Shown: piece by piece, positions 47,560-59,637 of the stretch
How positions within the stretch are numbered: the stretch's first letter is position 1
Layout: the number at the start of each line of letters is the position of its first letter
Source of the DNA: Sipunculus nudus
Taxonomy: Eukaryota; Annelida; Sipuncula; Golfingiida; Sipunculidae
NCBI GenBank assembly: GCA_026874595.1
Contig: CM049309.1
Location: forward strand, 10,379,076 to 10,443,075
Direction: 5' to 3'
DNA length: 64,000 bases
Made by a program: the position numbers and the translations under genes
The notes under the pieces: generated by a model
The model's input: only the letters and a program-made list of their open reading frames with translations
Databases searched by the model: none
What the model was told of the DNA's origin: nothing

Positions 47560-47760
47560 TCCGCTTGCGCCCTCTAGATGTGGATCAGAGGGCAATAATA
47601 GCGCAAGGTACCAGGCTGGTTTGATTCGAGAGTTACAGGTCAAGACTTAAAACCCCAAGTCATAAAACTCACAGACCAGCTTCCGAATCCTTCCCAGACC
47701 AATATATAAAAAGCCGTCAACCAGAGGGCTTATCTTCCGGTACCATACGGTCGTTTTAAA
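47560..47760 (+). promoter_or_regulatory. Candidate TATA promoter
   Basis: A GC-richer patch (ctccgcttgcgccctctaga) leads to a good TATA box, aatatataaaaagcc at about 47701-47715, with ccggtaccatacgg 30-45 bases downstream where a start site would be. The next ATG (47792) opens only 19 codons, so any product would need splicing or be non-coding. A chance TATA in AT-rich DNA is a real alternative. Confidence 0.25.
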
Positions 47761-49598
47761 CCTCATTTCAACGAGAGTGTCACCCAGAGACCATGCTTTT
47801 CTATACCCTTCAGAAGTTATTTAAGTATCATCACTCTAATTCCGCAGTGTGACATATTGCCATGATTTCTGATTGGTATTGTTAATTTTATCATTTTTAT
47901 CAATAATATTAAATATTTATATTAAATCATATCAAAAGGAAACATAAAATCATCGTAGTCGGGGAAACATACGAAAAATATAGCTGAATCACCCAAAATT
48001 GTAAGAAATTGGTTAATAGTGATTTTCTGTAATTTAGTTTCCACTTTAATTAAATTATTTATATGTGAACACATTTTAATTTTAATTATTCAGGACATAC
48101 ATTCCAATTTATAGAAACTGACCCATTCTTCTTATGTATGAAAACATTATATTTTTTCTATTTTATGTTCAGTTATATTTTTGTACTTTTGTTGATAACG
48201 CAGCTTCTCTTAACGGTAGGCAAAATTTCATGGATGGTAGGTTAAAATATTCAAGGCGTAAGCGGCTTTGATCATTCGGAAGAAAGTGTCCAGGGAAGCT
48301 TTAAGAGCAGACTAATTGTGGTTTGGCATCGGGACAAATGGCCCCGGAGCTGGATAATAGGTGACCATCAGCACAATGATAAAAGAGATATTTGGATGTC
48401 ACATTACGTCAAGAGCTCCAGGTGATCTATTCCGGAAGTCGTGACCTAGCTCCGGGGCTGTTCCAATAAATTCTTGCTCGTATATGAGGCATACGAAAAT
48501 CCGACAGACGTGGGCCATTGGTTTTCGGTCCGCAGACAAATCTGGCTGTATCCGACCTGTCCAGCGATTGTGTCCTGCCCGGGATCCCGGAGCTCGTAAT
48601 GGCAAAGCATCCCAGAATTGATCTCCCAGTCTCCCCATCTACCTCTTCCCCCGCTCGATCTTTTCCTGCAGATTTATGCGCAGTCTTTGTCACAATAAGT
48701 CTTTTATCCCATCAGCCTTTCTGTGCTTGTCCCCGGAGCTACCATTGGTGAAAATAAAGGACAAATAATGCGTTCCCGCTGACCATAAAGGACGGCTTAT
48801 ATGTGCTATTAGGTCTGAATATCATGTTGAGTGATAGGTACATAGATGATGCCATACACTTTGACAGCTGACGTTGACAGCTGGATTTTTTTTTATACAG
48901 GAATATACGGTGGTACCTCTGCCACACTGTCAGCATCTTCTAAGCACCTGGGGAATAACAGCAACCTTTCTGAAGGTCCCAAATATCTAACAGACATATC
49001 GTGTGACAGGAACGCCAAAGCATGCAGTTGGACATGCACCTCTTTTCATTTTTATACCGGGGGATGGATGGGTGCGGTGGGTTGCGTGTGTTTTAAGTTC
49101 ATTCGAGGGTGCTTAAAGAGACCAATCCACAAACCAGGTTTGGTAAGTACACACGACACACTCGTCTGCTTAATTCTTCACATAAGTGGGAAAAAAACTT
49201 CCACCGGGAGCAATCAGTGGGGAAAAATTTAAACATAGCGGGAACGCCACCCGATGGCTGTACTGCCCGACTTCACATTCAAGATTTTTCAAGCTTCCAA
49301 CCTGTGTTAATTGCTTCTTTTATGTGACTTGTTTGGCAACTGCCGCATATGCGAAAGGTCGGTCCTAAAACAGTCATGTTATGGTCAAAATACACGCGGA
49401 ATGTGTTTACTCACACGCAGAACCATAAAAAGATATTGAATGGTTTTCCTGATTAACTTTTGTATCCTGTCATAATGAACTTATGTTAATTTGTAGATTA
49501 ATATCTCGCTTTCAGTTACAACTAAGAGTGTTCTTGATAAGGCGGTTTGTGGTGTTAAACAAGACATCTTGTCATATATAGCAGATATCTTTATAGAT
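47761..49598. other. Non-coding stretch with GC-richer island
   Basis: The island at about 48240-48960 is GC-richer and open in several frames on both strands (77-88 codons), a consequence of low stop density rather than evidence of coding. The 128-codon frame 48846-49232 has no recognisable domain. Confidence 0.45.
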
Positions 49599-49770
49599 CA
49601 GAAGCGGATGCAGTGGAGGGGTGAGAGAATCCGGTGCCCTCCTTTTTCAGCCACTGCAACCTCTTTTAAAGTTTTTTTTTGCGCCCTGGACCTGAGGACC
49701 TTTTTTTTAGGTTTGTATTTGTCCTCTAGGGTTGGACCCCTCCATATTCTAAATCCTGGATCAGTCCCTG
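49599..49770 (-). mobile_element. hAT-like miniature element, copy 3
   Basis: The reverse complement starts cagggactgatccaggattt, continues with acctaaaaaaaggtcctcag and ggttgcagtggctgaaaaag, and ends catccgcttctg. This matches the 38922-39130 copy in order. Both ends are recognisable inverted repeats. Confidence 0.65.
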
Positions 49771-50197
49771 ATGGTTATGTTATCATGGTTGATAACCCGG
49801 TCTAGGCACACATAAACTAATTTGGTAAATTGTGGTCTGGCCCAGATGTAGCCAAATCCAGGACACCAAGCTAAACCAACACCTCACAAATACCGTACAT
49901 TGTACAAGTGAAGCGTTGTGTAAGGGCATAACCATGAATATGATGGTGGAATGATTCAATAATTAAGTACGTGAACCAAGATAATTATTAGTGACACATG
50001 TAGATCTTACACATGCAGGTTTTATTTGTTATGTGTAACACCAAATATGTTTTTTATTTTGGAGTTATTATAATACCAATCTATCCGTTTATTATAAAAC
50101 ATCTATTTTAAATAACAGCAGCACACAAAACTATTATCATTATAATAATAACAATAATATAATATAGTTTTATAATTATTATTATTATCATTATAAC

Positions 50198-50350
50198 CAG
50201 GGGCGGATCAAGATTTACACAAAGGAAAGGGGTTCTAACCCAATAGGACTAATGATAAACCTTAAACAAGATATTGAGTCCGGAAAGGGGGGGGGCGCTG
50301 TAAAAAGGGGATTCGTTTCTAATAATTATTTACTGGATTTCGCTCCTTGG
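50198..50350 (+). mobile_element. hAT-like miniature element, copy 4
   Basis: caggggcggatcaagattta, then ggactaatgataaacctt and a G run, ending actggatttcgctccttgg. Same family as 38922-39130, shorter by an internal deletion. Confidence 0.65.
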
Positions 50351-51944
50351 ATTACGTATGGGGAATACAGACGTCATGATCTGACGTCACTAGTTTAATA
50401 AGTCAAAATATGCTCTGTTTAGATGAGATGTCAAATTTATTTCTATCCTTTTTAATTTACAGATGTATTAAGTCATAGATACATTTATGTTAAAACGGAC
50501 ATGGCCAAAAAGTAGCTTTTAATTTACTTTCATGGATATATCCTTTAAAGACATATTACATGAGCAAAACAGTATGCATTTATTTTAATATTCATTAAAG
50601 TCTTATATGGTTAAACCTCGTGATCAATCCTTTAATTAATGAATTGAGTAAAATTGTAGGCTATTTAAATATACGAATTAAGTATAAAGGTGTTTTAATA
50701 TTGGTATGTAATGTCAAGAGATGTCTTCCCAATCATTCTATTTCATTGCTACGATGAATTCTTTGAAAAATTCTTCTGCTTTGGGTGTTTTAAAACCTAC
50801 GAATAAATTGATAAATTTCATCATAAGTTTTATCAGAGCATTTGTAGTTCCGAATTTGCTCTTCTGTTGTGTCGTCTTTGTGGCATTCCGTTTTCCTTTG
50901 TGTACACAAAAATATCAAATAATCTACAGAAACATCAATCCCATTGTCCCAAAGTGGAAAAGGCTTTAAAGCCAAAGCGAGGCTGGCATGAATGGTTGAG
51001 TCCCTTTGTTACAGATATGTTTGTAAGCTTTTATTGTCAGTGTGTGATTGATGCCGGTGTGTTGCGTCGTTTTTCTTGGATCTCAGGAACGTTAGGGTAA
51101 TACTTAATTTTCATCTAGCAAGCAAGGAACGAAATCAACCCCTCGCCTGACAGTTGGCCTGGGAGAGGATATAGGTCTGTGAATGACTTCGGCTCAGGTG
51201 GTTGCTTTGAAGTGTAAATAAATAATGCTGTCATGGTTGCGTTATCTTGTTTGTTTCTTGATATACGCAGGGTACGGCCGATTTTAGATGCTGTGGTGAC
51301 CATTATCCTGTTTATGAGTCTAACCTTGATCTGGACAGGGAAGGCGGGCCCTTTATCTTTGATGCTTCTCCAGTGTATCTCCTGTTGGTGAAGTTGATGG
51401 ATCGACTTCCGGTTGCTCACTTCCGGCACACTGTCCGGAGTTTCCGTTGTAGGCCGGTGTCTCATCAGCTATTTTTCAGTCTTGTTGTGCATAATCTGAA
51501 AAATAAATTGTTTGCCCAATACTTGTACTATCATTTCCAGCGTAAAACGATGGTGCGCTTACAGCAGTTTTAAATGAAAATATAGCAAAAGCGAACTTTA
51601 TTCATAGAAATCACTAGGAATATTTATTATGCAAAATAACATACCATTATGATCTGATACCTTAATGTTAAAGACGCAGAATTTGCAGCTGTAGCTCCCA
51701 GTTTCATCCCTGATAGCTCATGATATAAGCAGTTTTTTCTTCTCGGGTATGTTTGAACGGCATTCTCTCTAGCGGCGTGTATAAAAAAAACCTTAACTCA
51801 TAAGGCTAAATGATAAAAAAAGGTTGAGGTTTCATCCGACTTTACATTTTGCCTTCCTAGTCTTTCAGTTCTTTCCATTCTTGTAGATTCTCGGCTGCCT
51901 GGGAGTACAAACTAAGCAACCATAACAGGCGCTAGTATGTAATT
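50351..51944. other. Non-coding stretch; overlapping open frames at 51.1-51.57 kb
   Basis: A plus frame is open for about 108 codons from near 51250 to the stop at about 51571, and a minus frame spans 51115-51465 (116 codons). The patch is GC-richer than its surroundings. The plus frame contains DLDREGGPFIFDASPVYLLL; I could not place it in a family with confidence. A decayed transposon protein is possible. Confidence 0.3.
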
Positions 51945-52127
51945 CGTTCAGTTTTTGTCTGCCGCCAATGACCAGTACATAATTACTCATTGGTCGCGAG
52001 AGAGCAACTCTGTGGTAGATACTTTGGCTAGGAGTCTTAGTGCAGACGGCGGTAATAACGGGACGCGAACCTACGACCTTGCTGTCACAAGTCCAGCTCG
52101 CTAACCATTACGCCACCATCCGTAACA
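51945..52127 (-). mobile_element. tRNA-derived SINE
   Basis: The minus strand reads gatggtggcgtaatggttag then cgagctggacttgtgac, with an A box tggcgtaatgg (52115-52105) and a perfect B box ggttcgcgtcc (52071-52061), 33 bases apart, as in tRNA genes. The T-arm and acceptor stems do not pair, so it is not a working tRNA. It continues for about 100 bases of unrelated body (accgccgtctgcac, gaccaatgagtaattatg). Its 5' end reads tgttacgg, like the start of the miniature LTRs at 5.3-5.9 kb. Confidence 0.65.
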
Positions 52128-54299
52128 TATCATTCTCATCACACTCTTTCTTCATTCCATATGTAATGAAAATGCCACCTTACAATAGACTCATCATTAC
52201 TAAATGAACGTAACAAGTGCTGTGAGCGAATTGAAATTATAATTTGTCATCTTAATTTTAGCTGTACTTACATATTGTTATAAGTCTTAATGATACTGAG
52301 AAAATTAATCGATGGAATATGCCGCTATAGATAGTTTAGTAAAGAGAACCCATATTGAAATTACATATCTTATTATAAACGTATGAGAAAATAGGTTATG
52401 ACTCTTCGGAAAGTTACATTATGTAATAATCAAGGGAAAGATAAGCTGTAGCGAATACTGATCCCTTTTTGTTCTTTGTATAAAACTGATTGAAGCAGCC
52501 TAATGCACTATTTTGTATCAGACACTCCGAATATATTGTGCTGAACAGTCAGGGGTGTTCGTGAGACTGATATGAGGATCCAATTAAGACACAGTTAATA
52601 ATCCATTTTGTACTGTTACTAATATATGCAATGAGGCTCAGTTTACTGATCCAAACCTTTGGAACAATGCAATCAGCTCTGAATAGAAGCTGTTGTAAAT
52701 TACAGCTTTAGGTAAGAGCGCAACGATCATCAATAAATTCAAACCAGAAAACGTAAATGGCTTATTTGGACATGAAATGCGGGATTATAAGACCATTCAC
52801 GCTACATTTTGCGCTTAATTAGTTATATCTTGATAACAGCGCAGTTTTCTAACTTCAGCCGTGTATTTTAGTTTACAGCTCTTTAATACTGTTACGATGA
52901 GTGAGTCCGGGCGCCCGCCATGCTTGTTTTCAGAGTACTTCCCCTGATTACCTCAGTTACAAATGATAAAAAACCGTATTCCTGTTTTTGATGACTCACT
53001 GGAACTCTCATGTAGTCCACTATCTAGGCCTGTTATTTATGCTCATCTGCTGAAAATGAAAGTTTTTACATCTGTCCCAACGAAGCGACAAATTTAATAT
53101 TTCGTACCATGGAAACCCTGTCACCAAGGAGTCACCGAAAGAATAAAAAAATCACTGCTTTGGAAAAAAAAATAAAATATTCGCTAATCTTGAGAATGCA
53201 TACGAAATGGAGCTCAGTTTTATTATCATAATGGATTTTGTACACATACACACAAATACACACCCAACTTTTTATATGATTAATATCTATAAAATATACC
53301 TTGATGTTTCAATTTATTTAAAGATTTTCTTGGTGGAGGTGACCGCCTCCATTAAAAAAAATGACTTATCTATTCTTTACCTAAACATGTATTGCTGCAG
53401 AATTCCATTTGGGTTTGGGACTACATGAACAGGTAATAGCACTCGCTTCCTGTTATTGTTATATGCTAGTGTCATATACACCCTATGTCTACCGCACCTG
53501 CGGGTCCAACGTCAGAGGTCGATTGACATTAAAAAAATGATTTTAATAAGTTCGTGCATCTACCAATAGCGAATGCTGATGACTACTTATTCTTTAGAAG
53601 AGGGTGTCCTTGTAATTCATAAAAATACACGGTATATTCCTTTGTTTTTGGAATTGTAATTATTATTTGAAAACCTCAACCGTTTTTGTTTTGCAGTTGT
53701 ACAGCACCAAAATTAGTGCGTAAATACTAACTCTAGAGACACCTTGATTGTGTCATATGCTTTATCTTCTAAGAAATCGGGCTAACATGGGGTTATACGG
53801 ACGTAATTTGTACACGTCTTTACTGCGTTGAAATTTCATTTTATAATATTTAATTTTAATATCTAAATCGACAAAATTTACTTGAAACCATTACACTTTT
53901 TTCTTTCAGATAAGAATAAAACTGTACATCTGTGCCAGAAATAGGCTCAAATGCGGTAAACACTAAATACTTTAGCCCCAGGGGATAAGGAATGAACAAT
54001 TGGTCTTCACGTGAACACAAACAACGAACCGGTCCCCTGAGTGCTATGAAAACCAGAAATGTCTGGAGTACACCATACGTGCGTGAGAGGAAAACATCTT
54101 TCCTGACTTGCACCGAATCTGGAACTCTACATCAAGACCACTCTTTCAAGTGAAAGACTTGTCAAATCGCCGGAAATTCTCCATACTGACTACATTTTGG
54201 CGATATGCGAACAATCAATGAACCGGAAGTTCATTTGAACCCTGTATTACAATCAACATTTCAAAACATTGTCTGAAGGGTCAATAGTAGCACTGAAGA
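52128..54299. other. Non-coding stretch
   Basis: No gene or recognised repeat. Confidence 0.5.
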
Positions 54300-54607
54300 C
54301 AAAATTAAAATATAAACTAAGGCCTTCGCCAGGTGGAGGTTCCTCTTGTGAGATCTTCTAAAACTGTGTTTGCATTCACTTATTCGGCCCAGGTTCATTC
54401 GTGCATGATTGTTTTTACATTTGTAAATATTCCTTGACGACATTAATTAATCCAGATCAAAATTTAATCGTTTTTTATTGTTTTATTCCCGACATGCCCT
54501 GAATATTTCATGATATTCCGTTCATGATTACGTGATATATATTGTGAACAAACACAAAAACACGCACACGAAAGGAGATGAACGCAAATCCTCCTGGATG
54601 AGGCAAT
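54300..54607 (+). repeat. Dispersed repeat family A, copy 4
   Basis: aggccttcgccaggtggagg, tgcattcacttattcggccc, tttgtaaatattccttgacg, atgccctgaatatttcatga, gtgaacaaacacaaaaacac and gagatgaacgcaaatcctcc follow family order. It ends ggatgaggcaat. Confidence 0.8.
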
Positions 54608-55260
54608 AATTCCATAAGACGCGATCATGTGTAAATAGTACAGTTAAACAGATAATTATATGCCCAATTAATTTTTTTTTCTCCAAAGTTCAGAGACAAG
54701 CACCAGTCAGATTTTCCGCTATACATTCTAATATCAGGCTTAATGACTTCTAGGACTAGTTCCTGTTACATTATTGAAGTCTTAAAGTAGGCACGGAAGT
54801 AGACCTCACTACCAAGGTAACAAATGTATCCATAATGGTTGCCTTAGAACTCGAGCACAGCTCCTGACTCAAGGCTGAATAGTTATAGAAGTAATTCAAG
54901 TGACGCCAGGGGTCACAGAATATGAGCTGGAAAACGATAGATATTTCAGATGGCATTCTCAAATATCCAGTTGAATATACTATAATTTCATCATTTTACA
55001 TTGGTCTGAAAAATGTGTCAGCGATCTATATGTAATTTGTTGTTAAAGGAAAAGAATGAGCTGAATTTGATTTAAAATATTGAGAGACGACAATTGAAAA
55101 TCGGAAAGGAAACATCTGTGTACATTTATTTTATTCCTGAGTGGAAAAGTTAAAAAATTTCCAAAAGTAAATTTTATATACAGTTCATAAATGAACTGTT
55201 CGGAAAGTAACCGAGAATCGATCATCAGAGTACAAAAGCATAATGGCAAAACATGTTTAA
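54608..55260. other. Non-coding stretch
   Basis: Nothing recognised. Confidence 0.5.
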
Positions 55261-55565
55261 CTAGAAATATGCATTCTAATTAAAGCAAGCTTCCGCCATA
55301 GGGGGATGGTCCCCAACCCGTGTTGGCATTCACTTATTCAGCCCATTTTCCGAGGTGCATAAGTAACTGTACATTTGTAAATAGGTCTTTATGACGTTCC
55401 TGATCCACAGCAAATCTAAACGGTTCTTCATTGACCCATTCCGGAAATGCCCTAAAAATTTTATGAGATCCCGTTTATTATTGTGTGAGTAATGCTGTGA
55501 ACAAACAGACAAACCTACACAAACACATACACACATACTCCAACGACGATGAAAGCGGAGACAAT
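55261..55565 (+). repeat. Dispersed repeat family A, copy 5
   Basis: ctagaaatatgcattctaat, gcttccgccatagggggatg, ggcattcacttattcagccc, gcataagtaactgtacattt, gaaatgccctaaaaatttta and gtgaacaaacagacaaacc. The tail is degenerate (gatgaaagcggagacaatg). It lies 650 bases after copy 4 in the same orientation. Confidence 0.8.
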
Positions 55566-56764
55566 GCTATTATAATATACTATATTATATAATATTGCAA
55601 CTTGCCCATGTGAATGCAGGATGGGACTCGATAAGTTCTGTATATGATTCCCTGTAAGTCACACCACAATCTATGATGTGAGACTGGCATATGAGCTCAT
55701 CAAAATTATAATTCGACAGAGGAATATGCCGGGGGCTCTTCATGTATCGGTGCTGTATGGGAACAGGTTTTAAATTAGAAGCGTGAGAGTCGATCATGTG
55801 TACATGCAGACAAACCCTCAAGTTGATCACTTTCTCATTAAGGCTAGTCAGCTACTACTTGCGTCACTTCCGGTTTTAAATTGTCTCTCTTGCAGGAGAA
55901 AGAAATAGACTAATAACTATATCTTCTTTGCCAAGCCACGCTCATACAATAGCAACTCTTTGTGAATAACAAGCATTTTATTTAATTCTATTTACTATAA
56001 AATGACACTCGGGTTTTTGTTCTTCCGGTACCCTCTGACGATAGACTTGTTTCACCTACAGTTGAATTACTTTCTATTATTTTGCTTGTTTTCGACGCCG
56101 GCGTGGGTACTTTGTAGCTCCAGCATTTGCCATCACCACTTAAATATGGCCAGTTGTTATCAGTCGGGCTATATAAAACGTTGGGTATCAACCAATAAGG
56201 CCAGCACGAAATCGATGGCAACTATGAAATAATGTAAAACCGTATACCAACTTTTATATTTGGATGCTGCACGCAAACACACAGGAAATAAAAAAAAAAA
56301 ACACCTTTCTTTTCATCAATATGTTCCTAGCATGTAATCAAATTAGAAGATCTTATACTGGATATAACATACTCAGGAATCTGGTACACAAAGGGTGCTT
56401 GTGGCATGAAATTTTATAACGAAAAACTAGCTCACAATTCCTTTTAGCGGGACTAAGGAATTTTATTCTCTCGGCAGAAAGCAAGTGACTCTCCAAGCTA
56501 AAGTAGTGGAATTGACCTTGCTCTGTTTAATGTACATATGATATAATGGAAGCAATGCATCTGAAAACAAACTGTCTTTCTGTTGCTTCTTCAATACATT
56601 GTGAAGCCAGCGCTCTACTCGCAGCTATATGAAAGATGCTTTGTCCCTCGCGATAAAAACATTACCGTATACAGTCCAGACGACACAATGACGTCTTTGT
56701 TCTCTTATACTAGCCATTTTGCTTACCTCTGGCAGGTGTAGCTTTCGCTGGTGTAGTTAACGTA

Positions 56765-56766
<2 letters not shown>

Positions 56767-56817
<51 letters not shown>
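56767..56817. repeat. (AT)n microsatellite
   Basis: Pure AT run of about 51 bases. Confidence 0.97.
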
Positions 56818-56823
<6 letters not shown>

Positions 56824-58321
56824 AATTTCTAGAGCGTAAGTCTATGTGGACACATTTATATGCGTTTTTGTCTGCTGCTTAAACAGTGTTCTTCAGGTTC
56901 TTTTTTTAAGTCAGAACTGAAGATGGCTCGCATTGTTTTGGGTTAAGTGCATTCCATAAACGGGGGGGGGGATCTTTCACCAGCTCTCCTGGAAATTTTA
57001 GGTATGTGTAGCAAACCAATATCACTATGCCCAATTACATGATCAAAATATATTATCTTGTTATATATATGCTTCATGTAATTCATGGCAAAGACTTTTC
57101 GATTTTTTTATCAAAGCAAGCACACATTACACATAAGCTCAAGTGCATGTTTGGTGTAAATGTCGGCTTTCGTTCATGGTCCTCATTTTATGACACCATA
57201 TCGACTAGCCACAACATGTCGTAAATGTTTATACATGTCAAAAAATATTTAAAGCAGTGATATTTATTAGTAAGTTAGTTATTGCTGAGATATATTATAT
57301 TAACTAATTTGCTGAGGAATTATTTACATTCTACTTTTGAAGTATGAAGAATAGATATAGATGTCATATATTTCTAAATATAATTTTTCATAATGATTCT
57401 TGCAACAATTTGTCAATACTTCTGACTGATGATAGAGCTTATAAAAAACAGTAGATCAAATGCTGGTCCCTCTTTGAGCATTATAGGACTTTTATCATAG
57501 GTTCATTAAAGGATCTCTTACAACATCTGCTCAGTGAATTTGTTAATATACGTATTTTATTTGGGAAGGACAATAGGCAAAAGTGCCTATGTCTAAAACC
57601 AAATCAAAAGTTGTTTAAAATTCATAACAGACCCCATAAAGTAAACCTTATTGTAATGGTAGTACAGAGTTTATTCATTTAAACGTGACTTTGTAACATT
57701 TGAAAAAAAATTAGGCACCCAGTAACAGTAAGCCACGTTTTAGTAGACTAATATTAAACTACATTAAAATATCTGAATTTTTTTTTGTTCATCCTCTAAT
57801 GTGTGTCTTGCTTGTTGGAAAATGAAATTTTAATTAGTTTATTGATTCAAAATAAAATTTCAGTTTTAAGGAAGAAAAAGACAGGATCTAATTGATCAGC
57901 CTTACCTTAAACTGCACTTCAACTGCTATGCACACTATTGCATCTATATAGCTGTACACAGCCTGTCAATTTAATATTAGTCATATATAGTGGAATAAAC
58001 ACAAGAATACGAATACACATGAATATATGAACCAATGTGTATATCCCGTCTCAATGGTAGATGCACTCATTTGCTGCGTCTCGCATGACTTGGATGCCAA
58101 TCTCATTTCCCATTGGAGATATGCAGATATTCAGCAAACATACAGGGAGATAAAATGTTGTTAGAAATTGCACAAACATATCTAATAGCTGGTCTGGTTT
58201 AAGTGAAACCAAACTTATAGGCCGTGACGAACGTCTTTGTTTTCTCATCCATATCATCAATGCGAATTTCGATATGACCAGTACCTCCAATGTGACATCT
58301 CCGCAGAAAACAGCAAAGATG

Positions 58322-58350
58322 CATGGTGGTGTCGTGGTTCAACCACCATG

Positions 58351-58425
<75 letters not shown>
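58322..58425. repeat. Small hairpin plus (AT)n microsatellite
   Basis: catggtggt and accaccatg are 9-base inverted arms (58322-58350), followed at once by an AT run of about 73 bases (58353-58425). It is another case of an inverted repeat abutting an AT tract. Confidence 0.85.
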
Positions 58426-58428
<3 letters not shown>

Positions 58429-59433
58429 GTTCAAGAATTCCTAATGTCATGAAATTTGAACTGTGACTAGAATTATTTTAAATTCCATGACATTTCAGGA
58501 AATAGTCAAAATCAAGAACAATAAAACAAAGCAAGAAGGAGCTGGTAGTCACTTTGAACTTTATTCCCTAAATTTCATATTCAATATGAAATTATAATTA
58601 TAACTCACCAAATTAGAAATCGAGCAATCTTCATGATAACCTTAGGATCATTTTTTCGCATCATTTAACAAATAGTCCCTACTACAACCTGACCTACACA
58701 TAAACACACACACATATATATATATGTTAACACTTTGTTGGTACATTTAGTCAAAATACCCAAATACCTTGCTTGGTGGCCATGAGATAATGGAATGAAC
58801 TTGTTTGCGTTTGAAGATTATAAACTGGGTGGATATTAAAGGTATATATTAAATGATTTTTAAAGTAACGTGCTCACGATTAAATGTTTGTGTAAGTTTA
58901 TAGACTGCACGCGTGCAGTACAGGGCGACCAGAGCATGTGTCACTCCGCGTCTGACAAGTTAGTAACAACACGAGTTAACAAAACATGTGGATGTTATGA
59001 TGGATTGTTTAAAGTGCAAGGACTGGGAGCGCAAAATTAATAAAACGCTGTCATACAGATCAAGCGCAAAGCAAATGACATTCCACTAATTCCATGAACT
59101 GGCTTTGATTACAGAACCAGGTTATGTATGATGCAAATACACTGAGAGACCGCATAGCGGTTAATGCCAGGCGGATTCCATTAAAATTGTGGTGTAGTCG
59201 CCGTTCAAAACGCTCCTATTAACGGGTGTACATGAAACAAGGATGAAATAATGACAGCAATTTCAAGAAATCCATACATTTCTAATGAGAATATGGGAAA
59301 ACTGTTAATTATACTACAATACGTCAAACCCGATTTGTCAGCGGGAAATTTGCTGCATTAATAATTACGGCTGGTTTTGTGTACCGCTTCGCTCGGACGG
59401 CCGTACGAGGAATGAAATGGATTGTATATTACC

Positions 59434-59468
59434 GGGTATATAAGCGCTATGACATAAGCTCTCAGATA
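59434..59468 (+). promoter_or_regulatory. Candidate core promoter (TATA plus initiator)
   Basis: gggtatataagcgc (59434-59447) is a near-ideal metazoan TATA box with GC-rich flanks. An initiator-like ctcagata has its A at 59464, 27 bases after the first T of TATA, the expected spacing. The upstream 500 bases are GC-richer with homeodomain-type cores. It precedes a 52-codon frame at 59479. It remains a prediction, since AT-rich DNA produces TATA strings often. Confidence 0.35.
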
Positions 59469-59478
59469 TAAAGAAACA

Positions 59479-59637
59479 ATGTTCATCAACGCAAAGAGAA
59501 GGATGCCTAGTTTTCATCTTTCATATCACTTCTGGTCACGCTACTCTAGCGTCATAAGAACCATCCAGTGTTCCTGGGCAAAATTGTCCAATTTCTCAAT
59601 AACTCATTTGTGTCGTTGCCGCCGTGATGCGGTATGA
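59479..59637 (+). CDS. Candidate small ORF or first exon downstream of TATA promoter
   Basis: The frame starts at ATG 59479 (context aacaATGt, A at -3) and encodes 52 residues beginning MFINAKRRMP and ending CRCRRDAV before TGA 59635-59637. It starts 15 bases after the predicted initiator. It is basic, with no signal peptide, membrane segment or recognised domain. A gcg|gtatga donor-like string at its 3' end would allow it to be a first exon. It could equally be chance. Confidence 0.18.
   Translation: MFINAKRRMPSFHLSYHFWSRYSSVIRTIQCSWAKLSNFSITHLCRCRRDAV

Larger units (their letters stand above)
55566..59433. other. Non-coding stretch with two AT microsatellites
   Basis: Contains (AT)n at 56767-56817 and 58353-58425. 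A TATA-like ggctatataaaacg at about 56168 has no convincing downstream frame. 58870-59430 is a GC-richer patch with homeodomain-type cores (gttaattatac, attaataattac). Confidence 0.5.

Noticed and set aside
48846-49232. 128-codon plus-strand frame
   Set aside because: No recognisable domain, no splice or promoter context, and competing frames overlap it.
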